Shown: positions 9,188-17,154 of the stretch, piece by piece
Numbering within the stretch: position 1 is the first letter of the stretch
Layout of the letters: each line of letters opens with the position of its first letter
Source of the DNA: Spirilliplanes yamanashiensis
GTDB lineage: Bacteria; Actinomycetota; Actinomycetes; Mycobacteriales; Micromonosporaceae
Direction of reading: 5' to 3'
Assembly: GCF_016863475.1 (NCBI RefSeq)
Contig: NZ_BOOY01000002.1
Span: 89,428 to 153,427, forward strand
DNA: 64,000 nucleotides
Program-made: the position numbers and the translations under genes
The notes under the pieces: generated by a model
Database searches by the model: none
Told to the model about the DNA's origin: nothing
The model's input: the letters and a program-made list of their open reading frames with translations, nothing else

Positions 9188-10154
9188 TGTAGGGATCAGG
9201 ACCGTTGTTGACGCGGGTGATGGGTGGTTGGCCGGCGAGGGCGGTGTGTGCGCGGTGGTGGTTGTAGGTATGCAACCAGATCGGTAGGGCGTCGGCGCGG
9301 TCCTGGTTGTTGGCGAACGGGCGGGAGTAGATCCATTCGTCGCACATGGTGCGGTTGAAGCGTTCGGCTTTGCCGTTGGTCTGGGGCCGGTAGTGGCGGG
9401 TGAAGCGGGCTTGGGCGCCGAGGTCGTGCAGGGCTTGGTGCCAGGCGCGGCCGCGCCGGTAGGCCAGGGCGTTGTCGGTCATGACCCGTTCGATGTGGGC
9501 GATGCCGTGGGCGGCGAAGTGGGCGGCGGCGCGGCGTAGGAACCCGGCGCAGGTGGCGGTTTTCTCGTCGGGGTGGATTTCGGCGTAGGCGAGACGGGTG
9601 TGGTCGTCGATCGAGGCGTGGACGTATTCGTAGCCGACCCTGACGGCGTCGCGGGCGCGGCGGCGTTGCAGGCTGTCGCGGCCGTGGACTCGCCAGCCGC
9701 CGCCGTCGCGGAGCCGGCCGATTTTCTTGACGTCGACGTGGACCAGTTCGCCGGGCCGGTCGCGTTCGTAACGCCGGATCGGGGTGCCGGTGGGCCGGTC
9801 AAGCCAGGCCAGCCGGTGCAGGCCGTGCCGGACCAGCACGGCGTGCACCGTGGAAGCGGGCATACCGAGCAGCGGCGCGAGCCGGCGCGGCCCGAGTTTG
9901 CGCTGCGTGCGCAGCGCGCAGATCCGCGCCTCCACCCCGACCGGGGTCTTACCGGGCAGCCGTCGGGCGTTGCTGGGCCGGTCCTGCAAGCCCGGATCGC
10001 CCTCGGCCCGCCACCTGGCCAACCACTTGTAACCCGTCGCGCGTGAGCAGCCCAGCTCCTTGACGACGTGTGCGACCGGTCTGCCGTCACCCACGACACG
10101 CGCGATGAGCAACCGACGGCCGTGCACGGTCAGACGGGCGTTACGGTGGGCCAT
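9183..10154 (-). CDS. IS481-family transposase
   Basis: A 323-residue transposase starting MAHRNARL. An N-terminal helix-turn-helix (ELGCSRATGYKWLARW) and a linker are followed by an rve-type DDE core: HVDVKKIG (first Asp), VMTDNA (second Asp) and KAERFNRT (Glu). Length and motifs are complete, with no frameshift, so it looks functional. I chose ATG 10154 because a longer frame to 10220 adds unrelated residues. The last codon and the TAG stop (9183-9185) lie outside the IS end, within the duplicated target CCTAGG. Confidence 0.95.
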   Translation of the reverse strand: MAHRNARLTVHGRRLLIARVVGDGRPVAHVVKELGCSRATGYKWLARWRAEGDPGLQDRPSNARRLPGKTPVGVEARICALRTQRKLGPRRLAPLLGMPASTVHAVLVRHGLHRLAWLDRPTGTPIRRYERDRPGELVHVDVKKIGRLRDGGGWRVHGRDSLQRRRARDAVRVGYEYVHASIDDHTRLAYAEIHPDEKTATCAGFLRRAAAHFAAHGIAHIERVMTDNALAYRRGRAWHQALHDLGAQARFTRHYRPQTNGKAERFNRTMCDEWIYSRPFANNQDRADALPIWLHTYNHHRAHTALAGQPPITRVNNGPDPYT

Positions 10155-10259
10155 AGAGACCTCCGGTTCGGTGAAAGCGTCGCAACTTCCACCTCGCCGG
10201 AGGTCTCTCTCACATCTCAAGCCACCACGCCGCTGTCAACAACGCTCATGGGCACTACA
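9188..10259 (-). mobile_element. IS481-family insertion sequence, intact (1072 bp)
   Basis: Ends begin with TGTAG and read inward to GTTGTTGAC on both sides; the inverted repeats are about 25 bp with five mismatches (left 9188-9212, right 10235-10259). A 6-bp CCTAGG direct repeat flanks the element. A single transposase fills it. The element sits between the esterase gene (minus) and a small membrane-protein gene (plus); removing it and one target copy would leave about 34 bases between their start codons, so it split a tight divergent promoter region. Confidence 0.93.
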
Positions 10260-10265
10260 CCTAGG
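10260..10265. repeat. target-site duplication, right copy (CCTAGG)
   Basis: Direct copy of the left flank at 9182-9187, adjoining the right IS end. Confidence 0.85.
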
Positions 10266-10285
10266 CGGCGCGTACCGTGGCCGGC

Positions 10286-10498
10286 ATGTGGTCCTACCTG
10301 GTGTACGCGCTCGCGCTCGGCGCCCTGGCCGCCGGGCTGCGCGCCCTCGGCACCCGGGTGCGGCGGCGGGGCATCGGCGGGACGCTGATGAACCCCGTCG
10401 ACGAGATCTGGCGGCCCACGGCGCACCACTTCCGCGCCGAGACCGCAGTCCACGACCAGCGGCTCGCGCCGCGGGCCGGCGCCGACGACAAGCCCTAG
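10286..10498 (+). CDS. small single-span membrane protein
   Basis: A 70-residue protein beginning MWSYLVYALALGALAAGL, one membrane segment, then a basic stretch (TRVRRRGIGG) and a hydrophilic tail with TAHHFRAE. I do not recognise a function. Start could be this ATG or GTG three codons earlier. Its promoter region was cut by the IS insertion 20 bases upstream. Its stop overlaps the stop of the convergent DUF1501 gene. Confidence 0.65.
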   Translation: MWSYLVYALALGALAAGLRALGTRVRRRGIGGTLMNPVDEIWRPTAHHFRAETAVHDQRLAPRAGADDKP

Positions 10499-11739
10499 CG
10501 GGAAGCCACCAGGCCGAGCGCGGAGGCGCGCACCCCGGGGAAGACGTTGCCGACGGCGGACACCCGGCAGCGCTTCTGCAGGATCTCGCCGATGACCGCG
10601 CGGTAGTCGGTGGTGACGGCGAGGTCGCCGGCGACCAGGCGGGCCGGGTTGAGGGTGGGCCAGCGGCCGTACACCCGGCCGCCGTGCACGCCGCCGCCGA
10701 GCACCAGCATCGCGTTGCCGTAGCCGTGGTCGAGGCCCTTGGAGCCGTTCTCGGCGACGCGGCGCCCGAACTCGCTGACCGTGACGAGGGTGACGCGGTT
10801 CAGGTCGGCGCCCAGGTCGGCGGCGAACGCGGCCAGGGCCAGCGCCAGGCTGTGCAGGCGGTCGTACATGCGCTGGCCGGCCACCGCCAGGCCGAGGTTC
10901 TCGTGCAGGTCCCAGTCGCCGGTGTCCACGCACGCCGTCATCAGGCCCACGTCACCCTTGATCATGCGGGCGACGTCGCGCAGCGCGCCGCCCAGCGGGG
11001 TGCCGGGGTAGGCGGCGCCGTTGGCCGGGGCGTAGCCGGCGGTCGCCATCCGGGACGTGGTGTCGACGGCGGTGGTGAGCTGCTGGGCGGGGGTGCGCAG
11101 GACGGCCGGCGCGTTGGCGTACAGGGCGTTGAGGGTGCTGCTGATCGGGCGGTGCCCGTCGTCGCTGGTGAGCTGGAAGCCGTCCACCGACATCAGGCCC
11201 AGGTCCGGCGACGGGCCGACGAGGGTGCGCTGCGGCTGGGCGGTGCCGACGGAGACGCCGTTGAACGGGCTGGAGGCGCCGTTGACGCCGAGCAGGCGGT
11301 CGAGCCAGCCGGTGCGCAGGCTGGTGCCGGGCGCCGCGCGCTCCAGCTCCTCCATCGCGGAGAAGTGCGAGCGGTTCGGGGCGGCCTGGCCGACGGCGTG
11401 CACGGCGGCCAGCTTGCGGTTCGCCCACAGCGGCAGCAGCGGGCGCAGCGCCGGGTTGAGGCCGAAGCCGCCGACGTTGCCGATGGTGCGGGTGCGGGGC
11501 ACGCCGATCGTCGGCCGGGCCCGGTAGTAGTAGGGGTCGCCGTACGGGACGACGGCGGACAGGCCGTCGAAGCCGCCGCGCAGCGACAGCACGACGAGCA
11601 CGTCACCGGTGTACGTGGTGTCGGCGGCGAAGGCGAGCTGGGTGGCGAGCTGGTCGCCGGCGAGGCCGCCGAAGACGCCCGCGGCCAGCGCCGCGCCGAG
11701 GGCCTTGCGGCGGGTGGTGCCGCAGCACGAAGCAGACAT
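10495..11739 (-). CDS. DUF1501 domain protein, Tat-exported
   Basis: A 414-residue protein. The N-terminus carries a twin-arginine signal (TRRKALG then a hydrophobic stretch ending near AFAADT), and the mature part matches DUF1501, a sulfatase/alkaline-phosphatase-like fold: LVVLSLRGGFDGLS, the MKGDVGLMTACVDTGDWDLHEN-like region, SEFGRRVAENGSKGLDHGYGNAM. DUF1501 proteins nearly always pair with a DUF1800 partner, as here; their substrate is unknown. The upstream DUF1800 gene ends 2 bases before this start codon (ATG at 11739), so the two are surely co-transcribed and translationally coupled. Confidence 0.92.
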   Translation of the reverse strand: MSASCCGTTRRKALGAALAAGVFGGLAGDQLATQLAFAADTTYTGDVLVVLSLRGGFDGLSAVVPYGDPYYYRARPTIGVPRTRTIGNVGGFGLNPALRPLLPLWANRKLAAVHAVGQAAPNRSHFSAMEELERAAPGTSLRTGWLDRLLGVNGASSPFNGVSVGTAQPQRTLVGPSPDLGLMSVDGFQLTSDDGHRPISSTLNALYANAPAVLRTPAQQLTTAVDTTSRMATAGYAPANGAAYPGTPLGGALRDVARMIKGDVGLMTACVDTGDWDLHENLGLAVAGQRMYDRLHSLALALAAFAADLGADLNRVTLVTVSEFGRRVAENGSKGLDHGYGNAMLVLGGGVHGGRVYGRWPTLNPARLVAGDLAVTTDYRAVIGEILQKRCRVSAVGNVFPGVRASALGLVASR

Positions 11740-11741
11740 GA

Positions 11742-13304
11742 TCACCGGACCTGGAAGTAGGGCGAGTCGAGCATGACGCCGACGAGGTAGGGGAACAGCC
11801 AGCCGACCGCGGGGTGGTTGCTGCGCAGGGTGCTCGCGGGCGTCTTGCCGAAGAACTGGGTCAGCGCCTCGGTGTGCTCGGCGCGCAGGGTGCGGCCGAA
11901 CAGGCGCTGGGCGACCGCGTCGACGAGGCCGCCGTACGTGGCGGGGCGGGCGCCGACGAGGGTGGCGAACAGGTCCGGGCGGACCAGCTCCTTCGGGTAC
12001 CAGCCCTGGACGATGTTGAGGTGCACGTTCCACCGGGTGAGGTAGCCCGACGGGGACGCCCACGCGGCGGCGGTGTCGGGGTAGCCGTTCGGCGGGGCCC
12101 ACGCCAGCGGCAGCTGGCCGGCCTTCTCCAGGCTCCAGTACAGGGCCTGGACGCTGGCGGTGCCGGACGGCTCCGGCCGGTGGCCGAGGGCGCGGACGGT
12201 GGCGCACACGTCCTCGTACGGGGTGCGCACCTTCTGCCCCACGGACGCGGCGAACTCCGCGGACGTGAACAGGGCGCGCAGCACCGGCACGATGGCGGTG
12301 CGGTTCGCCAGGTACACCTGGGCGAGCCGGTTGACCAGCGACGCCGGCGGGTCGTCGGAGACGAACCGGACGCACAGCTTGGTGGCGATGCGGCGGGCGG
12401 TCGCCGGGTGCATGGCCAGGTAGTCGAGCATCGCCATGATGGCCGCGCCGCCGCCGTAGTCGGTGCGGTTGGCGTGCTGGAAGCCCAGCACCCGCACCGC
12501 GCCGACGGCGTGCTTGCGGCGGTCGAACATGGAGTAGCCGGTGGCCGGGTTCACCGTCAGGCCGGTGAGCAGGCGGGCGGCGTACTTCACGTCGGCCTCG
12601 CTGTAGCCCAGCCCGACGGTGTGCAGTTCGAGCAGCTCGCGGCCGTAGTTCTCGTTCGGCGCCAGCCGGGTGGAGTAGCGGTTGTCCAGGTAGCTGAGCA
12701 TCGCCGGGTGCCGGGCGCTCGCCTTGAGCATGTCGGCGAAGCGGCCCATCGCATGCCGGCGGATCACCAGGCGGTCGTAGTCCTGGCGGCTGTCCCAGCA
12801 GTCGCTGGACGGGCAGGTGACGTTGAGGTGGTTGCTCCAGAACTCGCACATCACCTCGTACAGCTGGCGGTTGCTCCAGACGGCGCGGGTGAGCGTCGCG
12901 TACCCGGTCTGTCGCATGACGTCCCAGGTGTGCTTCTTCAGCGAGCCGTTGCGCACCTTGGCGTGCACGCCGGCGATGGACAGGTTGATCAGCGGGAACC
13001 GGGCCACGACGGCGTCGCACTCGGTGTCGGCGAGGGTGCCGGGGCTGAGCTGGCGCTCCAGCCAGGCGGACGCGCCGAGCGAGGTGATCTCGGCGATCGA
13101 GGCGGGGGAGGGGCCGTAGGTCGCGCGCCGCAGCAGGTGCAGCAGCGGGTCGGCGGAAACGAGGTCGGCGCCGGTGAGCTCGGCGGGGTCGGCGGCGGAG
13201 GCTGCGGTCGCGGGGGTGACCACCGCGGCCGCGACGCCGGCCACGGCTGCGGCCTGCACGACGCGACGGCGGGTCATCGAGGGGGATGTGTCTGTGGCCG
13301 TCAT
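11742..13304 (-). CDS. DUF1800 domain protein, Tat-exported
   Basis: A 520-residue protein with the Tat-like start MTRRRVVQAAAV close to the N-terminus and full DUF1800 features: HLLRRATYGPSPASIAEI, the FWSNHLNV stretch, NENYGRELLELHTVG and the late FFGKTPASTLRS region. Forms an exported pair with the DUF1501 gene immediately downstream; role unknown. Start ATG 13304 has GGGAG just upstream though very close (2 bases); ATG 13277 directly before the Tat motif is the alternative. Divergent from the methyltransferase-like gene across 82 bases. Confidence 0.92.
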   Translation of the reverse strand: MTATDTSPSMTRRRVVQAAAVAGVAAAVVTPATAASAADPAELTGADLVSADPLLHLLRRATYGPSPASIAEITSLGASAWLERQLSPGTLADTECDAVVARFPLINLSIAGVHAKVRNGSLKKHTWDVMRQTGYATLTRAVWSNRQLYEVMCEFWSNHLNVTCPSSDCWDSRQDYDRLVIRRHAMGRFADMLKASARHPAMLSYLDNRYSTRLAPNENYGRELLELHTVGLGYSEADVKYAARLLTGLTVNPATGYSMFDRRKHAVGAVRVLGFQHANRTDYGGGAAIMAMLDYLAMHPATARRIATKLCVRFVSDDPPASLVNRLAQVYLANRTAIVPVLRALFTSAEFAASVGQKVRTPYEDVCATVRALGHRPEPSGTASVQALYWSLEKAGQLPLAWAPPNGYPDTAAAWASPSGYLTRWNVHLNIVQGWYPKELVRPDLFATLVGARPATYGGLVDAVAQRLFGRTLRAEHTEALTQFFGKTPASTLRSNHPAVGWLFPYLVGVMLDSPYFQVR

Positions 13305-13386
13305 CTCCCGTCCGTCGTCTGCAGAATGCAGCGGCTTCGGGTTTCCGCGCGCGGACAACCGATCGGCAACCGGCATACTCCTCGCC

Positions 13387-14235
13387 GTGGGCAGGCGAGG
13401 GGAGTCCCGGCGGGTCGAGACCGTCGGCAGCGGCGTGGCGGAGCTGGTCACCGACCCGGACCGGCCGTCCGGGGTGACGCTGCTGCTGGACGGCGCGCCG
13501 CAGTCGCACGTCGACCTGGCCGACCCCACCCACCTCGAGTTCGAGTACGTGCGCCGGATGGCCGCCGCGATCGACCTGCTCGCCCCGCCGTCGCTGCCCC
13601 TGCGGGTGCTGCACCTGGGCGGCGGCGCGCTGACCCTGCCCCGGTACGTGGCGGCGACCCGGCCGACGTCGACGCAGCGGGTCGTCGAGGTCGACGGCCG
13701 GCTGGTCGAGCTGGTGCGCCGCGAGCTGCCGTGGGACCGGCGGGCGTCCGTCCGGGTGCGGGTGGGCGACGCGCGCGAGGTGGTGGCGGGCACCCCGGAC
13801 GCCGCGTACGACCTGGTGGTGGCCGACGTGTTCGCGGGCGCGCGCACCCCGGCGCACCTGACGACGCTGGAGTTCGCCGCCGACGTGGCGCGGGTGCTGC
13901 GCCCGGCCGGCTGGTACCTGGCGAACGTGGCCGACGGCCCGCCGCTGGCGTACGCGCGGGCGCAGGTGGCCACGATCCGCCGGGTGCTGCCGGAGGCGCT
14001 GCTGGTCGCCGACGCGGCCGTGCTGCGCGGGCGCCGCTTCGGCAACGTGGTCGTCCTGGCGGGCCGCACCGCCCCGCCGGTGGCGGAGCTGAGCCGGCGG
14101 GCGGCCGGCGACTGGTTCCCCGGCCGCGTCGAGGCGGACCTGGAGCGGTGGGCGGCCGGCGCCGTCCCGGTGCTGGACACGGCGGCCGAGCCGTCGCCCG
14201 CGCCGCCGCCCGGGCTGTTCTCGGGACGGTCCTGA
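13387..14235 (+). CDS. spermidine synthase-like methyltransferase-fold protein
   Basis: A 282-residue Rossmann-fold protein of the PRK04457/spermidine-synthase-like group: LRVLHLGGGALTLPRY (motif I with the GGG loop, about 68-83), RVVEVDGRLVELVR (motif with the acidic ribose-binding residue), then DAREV and YDLVVADVFAG. It lacks the membrane half seen in MFS-fused homologues. Whether it transfers aminopropyl or methyl groups cannot be told. GTG 13387 is taken as start because conserved sequence begins soon after; upstream in-frame residues overlap the DUF1800 gene. Confidence 0.85.
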   Translation: MGRRGESRRVETVGSGVAELVTDPDRPSGVTLLLDGAPQSHVDLADPTHLEFEYVRRMAAAIDLLAPPSLPLRVLHLGGGALTLPRYVAATRPTSTQRVVEVDGRLVELVRRELPWDRRASVRVRVGDAREVVAGTPDAAYDLVVADVFAGARTPAHLTTLEFAADVARVLRPAGWYLANVADGPPLAYARAQVATIRRVLPEALLVADAAVLRGRRFGNVVVLAGRTAPPVAELSRRAAGDWFPGRVEADLERWAAGAVPVLDTAAEPSPAPPPGLFSGRS

Positions 14236-14407
14236 CCCGGGGAGTACGGACACGGAGCGTCAACGGTTCACCGGTGCCGCCCCTCGTTCCGCCATCCGGG
14301 GAAAGGGGGTGCCCGTCCTTGTCCGCGCCCGCATCCGCGTCTTTGAATGCGTCCGGGTGCGGCGGACCGGGTCGCGCCCGGCAGGGCACCGGATCGGGGG
14401 CGCACCC

Positions 14408-15124
14408 ATGTACCACTACTCGCACTTCCTCACCGTCGACGAGGCCGACCCGGCCGCCGAGCTGGTGCCGCTGGCCGGCGGCGAGCGGGTGCTGTGGCGC
14501 GGCCGCGCCGCCCTGGCGGAGTACCCGGGCCCGGGCATGCCGGCCGGGTCGCCGCCCAACTGGACGCTCCCGACCAGCACCGACGTGGTGGTGACGGACC
14601 GGCGGCTGGCCTTCGCGCACGCCGTCAAGCCGGTCACCGTGGGGGCGCCGCAGGTGTGGCCGCCGTACCAGGTGCTGAGCCCGACGTCCGCGCCGGAGGG
14701 CGCGGTGGCGCGCGGCGAGCTGCGCTGGCAGTGGCCGTCGCTGATCGCGGTGCGGCCGGGCGAGCGGCCGCGCGACACCGACCGGACGCTGGCGGCGGCC
14801 CCGGCCAGCCCGACCCGGGTGGGCCTGGTGTGCGGCAACCGCGAGGGGCAGCCGACGCTCGTGCTCGCCGGTGGCGATCTGACCACGGTCGGTGACGCCG
14901 ACCATCTCGGCAACGTGCTGCGCCGGGCCGTCGTGCAGTTCCGGCTCGACCACGCCGCGATGCTGGGCCTGCCGGTGCCCCGGGCACGGATGCTGGCCCG
15001 GCTGCTCATCGACCCCGAGTTCGCCAACCACCCGGGCGGGCCCGGGCTGTCGGTGGAGCTGCCCGGCGCGGTGCGGATGGTCGCCCAGGTGCGGCGCATC
15101 CCGCAGCTCGCCGCGGCCGGTTAG
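14408..15124 (+). CDS. uncharacterised protein, 238 aa
   Basis: Starts MYHYSHFLTVDEADPAAEL. A cytoplasmic-looking protein with a likely PH-like or beta-barrel first half (GERVLWRGRAAL then VVVTDRRLAFAH, reminiscent of bacterial PH domains where a 'vTdrRl' strand is typical) and a helical C-terminal half ending in AQVRRIPQL. The PH-like reading is inference. No signal peptide. ATG 14408 fits the preceding GGGGGCGC as a weak ribosome-binding site. It converges on the TasA-like gene with a 4-base overlap. Confidence 0.7.
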   Translation: MYHYSHFLTVDEADPAAELVPLAGGERVLWRGRAALAEYPGPGMPAGSPPNWTLPTSTDVVVTDRRLAFAHAVKPVTVGAPQVWPPYQVLSPTSAPEGAVARGELRWQWPSLIAVRPGERPRDTDRTLAAAPASPTRVGLVCGNREGQPTLVLAGGDLTTVGDADHLGNVLRRAVVQFRLDHAAMLGLPVPRARMLARLLIDPEFANHPGGPGLSVELPGAVRMVAQVRRIPQLAAAG

Positions 15125-15723
15125 GCCTGCGCCTCCCAGCGCAGCGTCAGCCCGGCGGTCTTGTTCGCCGCGTTGTTGTCCGCCGCGAGCGACCAGCTGA
15201 TCCGGTACGCCTTCGTCTGCCCGGCCGCCGTCGGCGACCACGAGCCGAACCCTGCCGCCCAGTTCGGGCGGGCCGCGGCCAGGGCGCTCATCGTCGCCGC
15301 CGGCGCCGTGGTGTCGGGGACGAACGACGCGCAGCTCGCCGACGAGCCGCCGGCGCCCTGCTCCAGCACGACGTTGACGTACGGCCCCAGCGTGCCCGTG
15401 AGGCTCTGCACGTGCAGGCGCACCGAGGCGGTCGCGTTGCCGGTGTAGGTGACGAGGATGCACTTCGAGCCGGTGTCGCCCGGCTGGACGTTCGTGGCGC
15501 TGAACAGCGCAGCGCCGCCGTCGTCGTCCGAGATCGCGACGGTGCCGGCCGCCCAGTTGCTCGCGGGACTCGCGGTGCTGGCGCTGAAGGCGGCGCCGGT
15601 GGCGTCCCAGATCAGCGCCCCGCTGAGCAGCATCCCGGCGAACAGGGCGGCCAGCAGCTGCAGCTTCGCGGCGGTCCGGGACACGGCGGGGCCACGACCG
15701 CGCGTCGCGCGCCTGACCGCCAT
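15121..15723 (-). CDS. exported TasA/CalY-like protein with SipW-type signal
   Basis: A 200-residue protein with an N-terminal hydrophobic segment (about 18-42, LQLLAALFAGMLLSGALIW) followed by ATGAAFSASTAS, the pattern of SipW-dependent-type signal peptides. The mature part has the TasA/camelysin-like strand order: NWAAGTVAISDDDGGAALFS, then the conserved turn PGDTGSKCILVTYTGNATASVRLHV. Two cysteines may form a disulfide. TasA relatives form extracellular fibres in Bacillus; here a fibre role is only inference. A strong GGAGG precedes ATG 15723. No dedicated SipW peptidase is seen nearby. Confidence 0.75.
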   Translation of the reverse strand: MAVRRATRGRGPAVSRTAAKLQLLAALFAGMLLSGALIWDATGAAFSASTASPASNWAAGTVAISDDDGGAALFSATNVQPGDTGSKCILVTYTGNATASVRLHVQSLTGTLGPYVNVVLEQGAGGSSASCASFVPDTTAPAATMSALAAARPNWAAGFGSWSPTAAGQTKAYRISWSLAADNNAANKTAGLTLRWEAQA

Positions 15724-16087
15724 CCCGCCTCCTCGCCCGCACCGGGTTTCCCGCAGTGTCCATCGGCGGGGGCGCGGCGAACGGCAAGGCTTGTGGCGGG
15801 GCGCACGTGGGGCATGCCGGCGCGCACGACCTGTCCACCGCTCCGCCACCACGGCGCCACGGGTGAGGCCGACGCGACGTATCGGCCGGCCGCGCACCCA
15901 CCTGAGGGCGGCGTGCATGCGTTCCGTAACGAGTCGGGCGGGCCGGCGACGATGCTGCCGCACTTCTCGCCGGCGCACGTTCTGGGTGTGACGCAGCGGA
16001 CAGCCCGCGCCCGGCCGATCCATAGGGTCCCCACAGGTTCGTCACTCACGGTGAGGTGACCGACGAACCGAACCGCTGGAGGCCCCC
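15724..16087. other. divergent intergenic region, no gene seen
   Basis: 364 bases between two divergent exported-protein genes. No frame here has gene-like content. It must hold both promoters; no clear -35/-10 pair stands out. Confidence 0.5.
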
Positions 16088-16501
16088 GTGTTCCGTCCGA
16101 CCCGCCGCTCGACCGCCCTCGCCGCCCTGGGCCTGCTCGGCGTCGGCGGCGCCCTCGCCGTGTCGCTCGCCGACCGGGCCGTCGAGCCCGCCCCGCCCGT
16201 GCCGCCCGCACCGGGCCCGGCGCGGCCCGCGCGCGAGCCGAAGGCCGCCCGGCGCGCCCGCCGGCGCCGCGCCGCGCTGGCCGCCGGCCTCGCCCGGGAG
16301 CTGCGGATGGACGCCGCCGAGGTGCGGGCGGCCCTGGAGCGGTTCGACGTGGACGCCGCGCACGAGGCCCGGGCCCGCGCCCGCGCCGCCCTCAAGACCC
16401 GCCTCGACGCGGCCGTCGCCGCGGGCGAGCTGGGCGCGCCCGACGGCGCGGCCGTCATGCGGGCCGTCGACGCCGGCATCCTGGAGCCGGCGGAGCACTG
16501 A
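16088..16501 (+). CDS. small secreted or membrane-anchored helical protein
   Basis: A 137-residue protein with an N-terminal signal anchor (about 11-27, ALAALGLLGVGGALAVSLA), a Pro/Arg-rich linker and a helical Ala/Arg-rich domain (RELRMDAAEVRAALERF, then LKTRLDAAVAAGELGAPDGAAVMRAVDAG). The C-terminal pattern of amphipathic helices resembles the repeats seen in small secreted actinobacterial proteins of unknown function. GTG 16088 has a GGAGG six bases upstream. Confidence 0.7.
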   Translation: MFRPTRRSTALAALGLLGVGGALAVSLADRAVEPAPPVPPAPGPARPAREPKAARRARRRRAALAAGLARELRMDAAEVRAALERFDVDAAHEARARARAALKTRLDAAVAAGELGAPDGAAVMRAVDAGILEPAEH

Positions 16502-16521
16502 AGTCCGGGCGGCGCCTGCCG

Positions 16522-17058
16522 ATGACGTCTCGCATGTCGCCCCGGCCCGCCCGCTTCCTCGCCGCCCTCGCCGCGCTCGTGATCGCGGCGACCCTCCTGC
16601 CGGCCGGTCCGGCCGAGGCGGCCGCCCGCCGGTACGCCTCGTGCGCGGCGCTGCAGAAGACGTACGCCAACGGCGTCGCCACGTCGAAGAGGGCGGCCGC
16701 CGCGCCGGCGATCCACCCGCCGAAGGTCAGCGCGTCGCTGTACGCGGCCAACCGCACCCTCGACCGGGACCGCGACGGCGTCGTCTGCGAGCGCGCCCGT
16801 CCGACGAAGGACCAGGTCTTCGCGGCCGCCATGGCCGACGCCGGCAACCCGGACGCCGCCCTCTACCGCGGCGCCGACCCGGCGGCGCTCGGCCGCTACG
16901 GCGCGGCGGTGTGCGCGCTCGTCGCGGCGAAGAAGGGCAACCTGCCCGCGACGCTGACGGCGATGTGGCAGCGGTCCGCGCCGCCGGTCACCGACCGCGG
17001 GGACGCCTTCACCCTCGGCGCCGCCGTCACCGTGTACTGCCCGAAGTACCTTCCCTGA
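16522..17058 (+). CDS. secreted excalibur-domain (calcium-binding) protein
   Basis: A 178-residue protein: signal peptide (about 8-34, ending AAEAAA-like), then an excalibur domain (YASCAALQKTYANGVA ... LDRDRDGVVCE, about 37-93) whose DxDxDG loop is the calcium-binding element and whose two Cys are conserved. The last part, YGAAVCALVAAKKG to VTVYCPKY, with a Cys pair, resembles small DUF732-like exported domains. Function is unknown; excalibur domains are found on extracellular proteins. It lies 20 bases after the preceding gene and is probably co-transcribed. Confidence 0.8.
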   Translation: MTSRMSPRPARFLAALAALVIAATLLPAGPAEAAARRYASCAALQKTYANGVATSKRAAAAPAIHPPKVSASLYAANRTLDRDRDGVVCERARPTKDQVFAAAMADAGNPDAALYRGADPAALGRYGAAVCALVAAKKGNLPATLTAMWQRSAPPVTDRGDAFTLGAAVTVYCPKYLP

Positions 17059-17086
17059 GCTGGTCTTATTACCAAAGCTCGATAGA

Positions 17087-17136
17087 TTGACATGGATGTT
17101 GCCGGGGTCGTTGATTGAGGCGAGAGCGTTCTCTCG
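17087..17136 (+). promoter_or_regulatory. promoter and palindromic operator before GH16 gene
   Basis: TTGACA at 17087-17092 could be a -35 box. The 16-base inverted repeat CGAGAGCGTTCTCTCG at 17121-17136 has perfect 6-base arms and looks like a LacI-type operator. Nearly the same sequence (GAGAGCGTTTTCTC, one base different over 14) occurs at 29567-29580 at the start of another GH16 gene. Confidence 0.55.
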
Positions 17137-17154
17137 ACCTCAGGAGGCGACCCC

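Noticed and set aside
13448..16045. Long minus-strand frame spanning several plus-strand genes
   Set aside because: It crosses recognised genes on the other strand, with Arg/Ala/Pro-rich translation and no domain.
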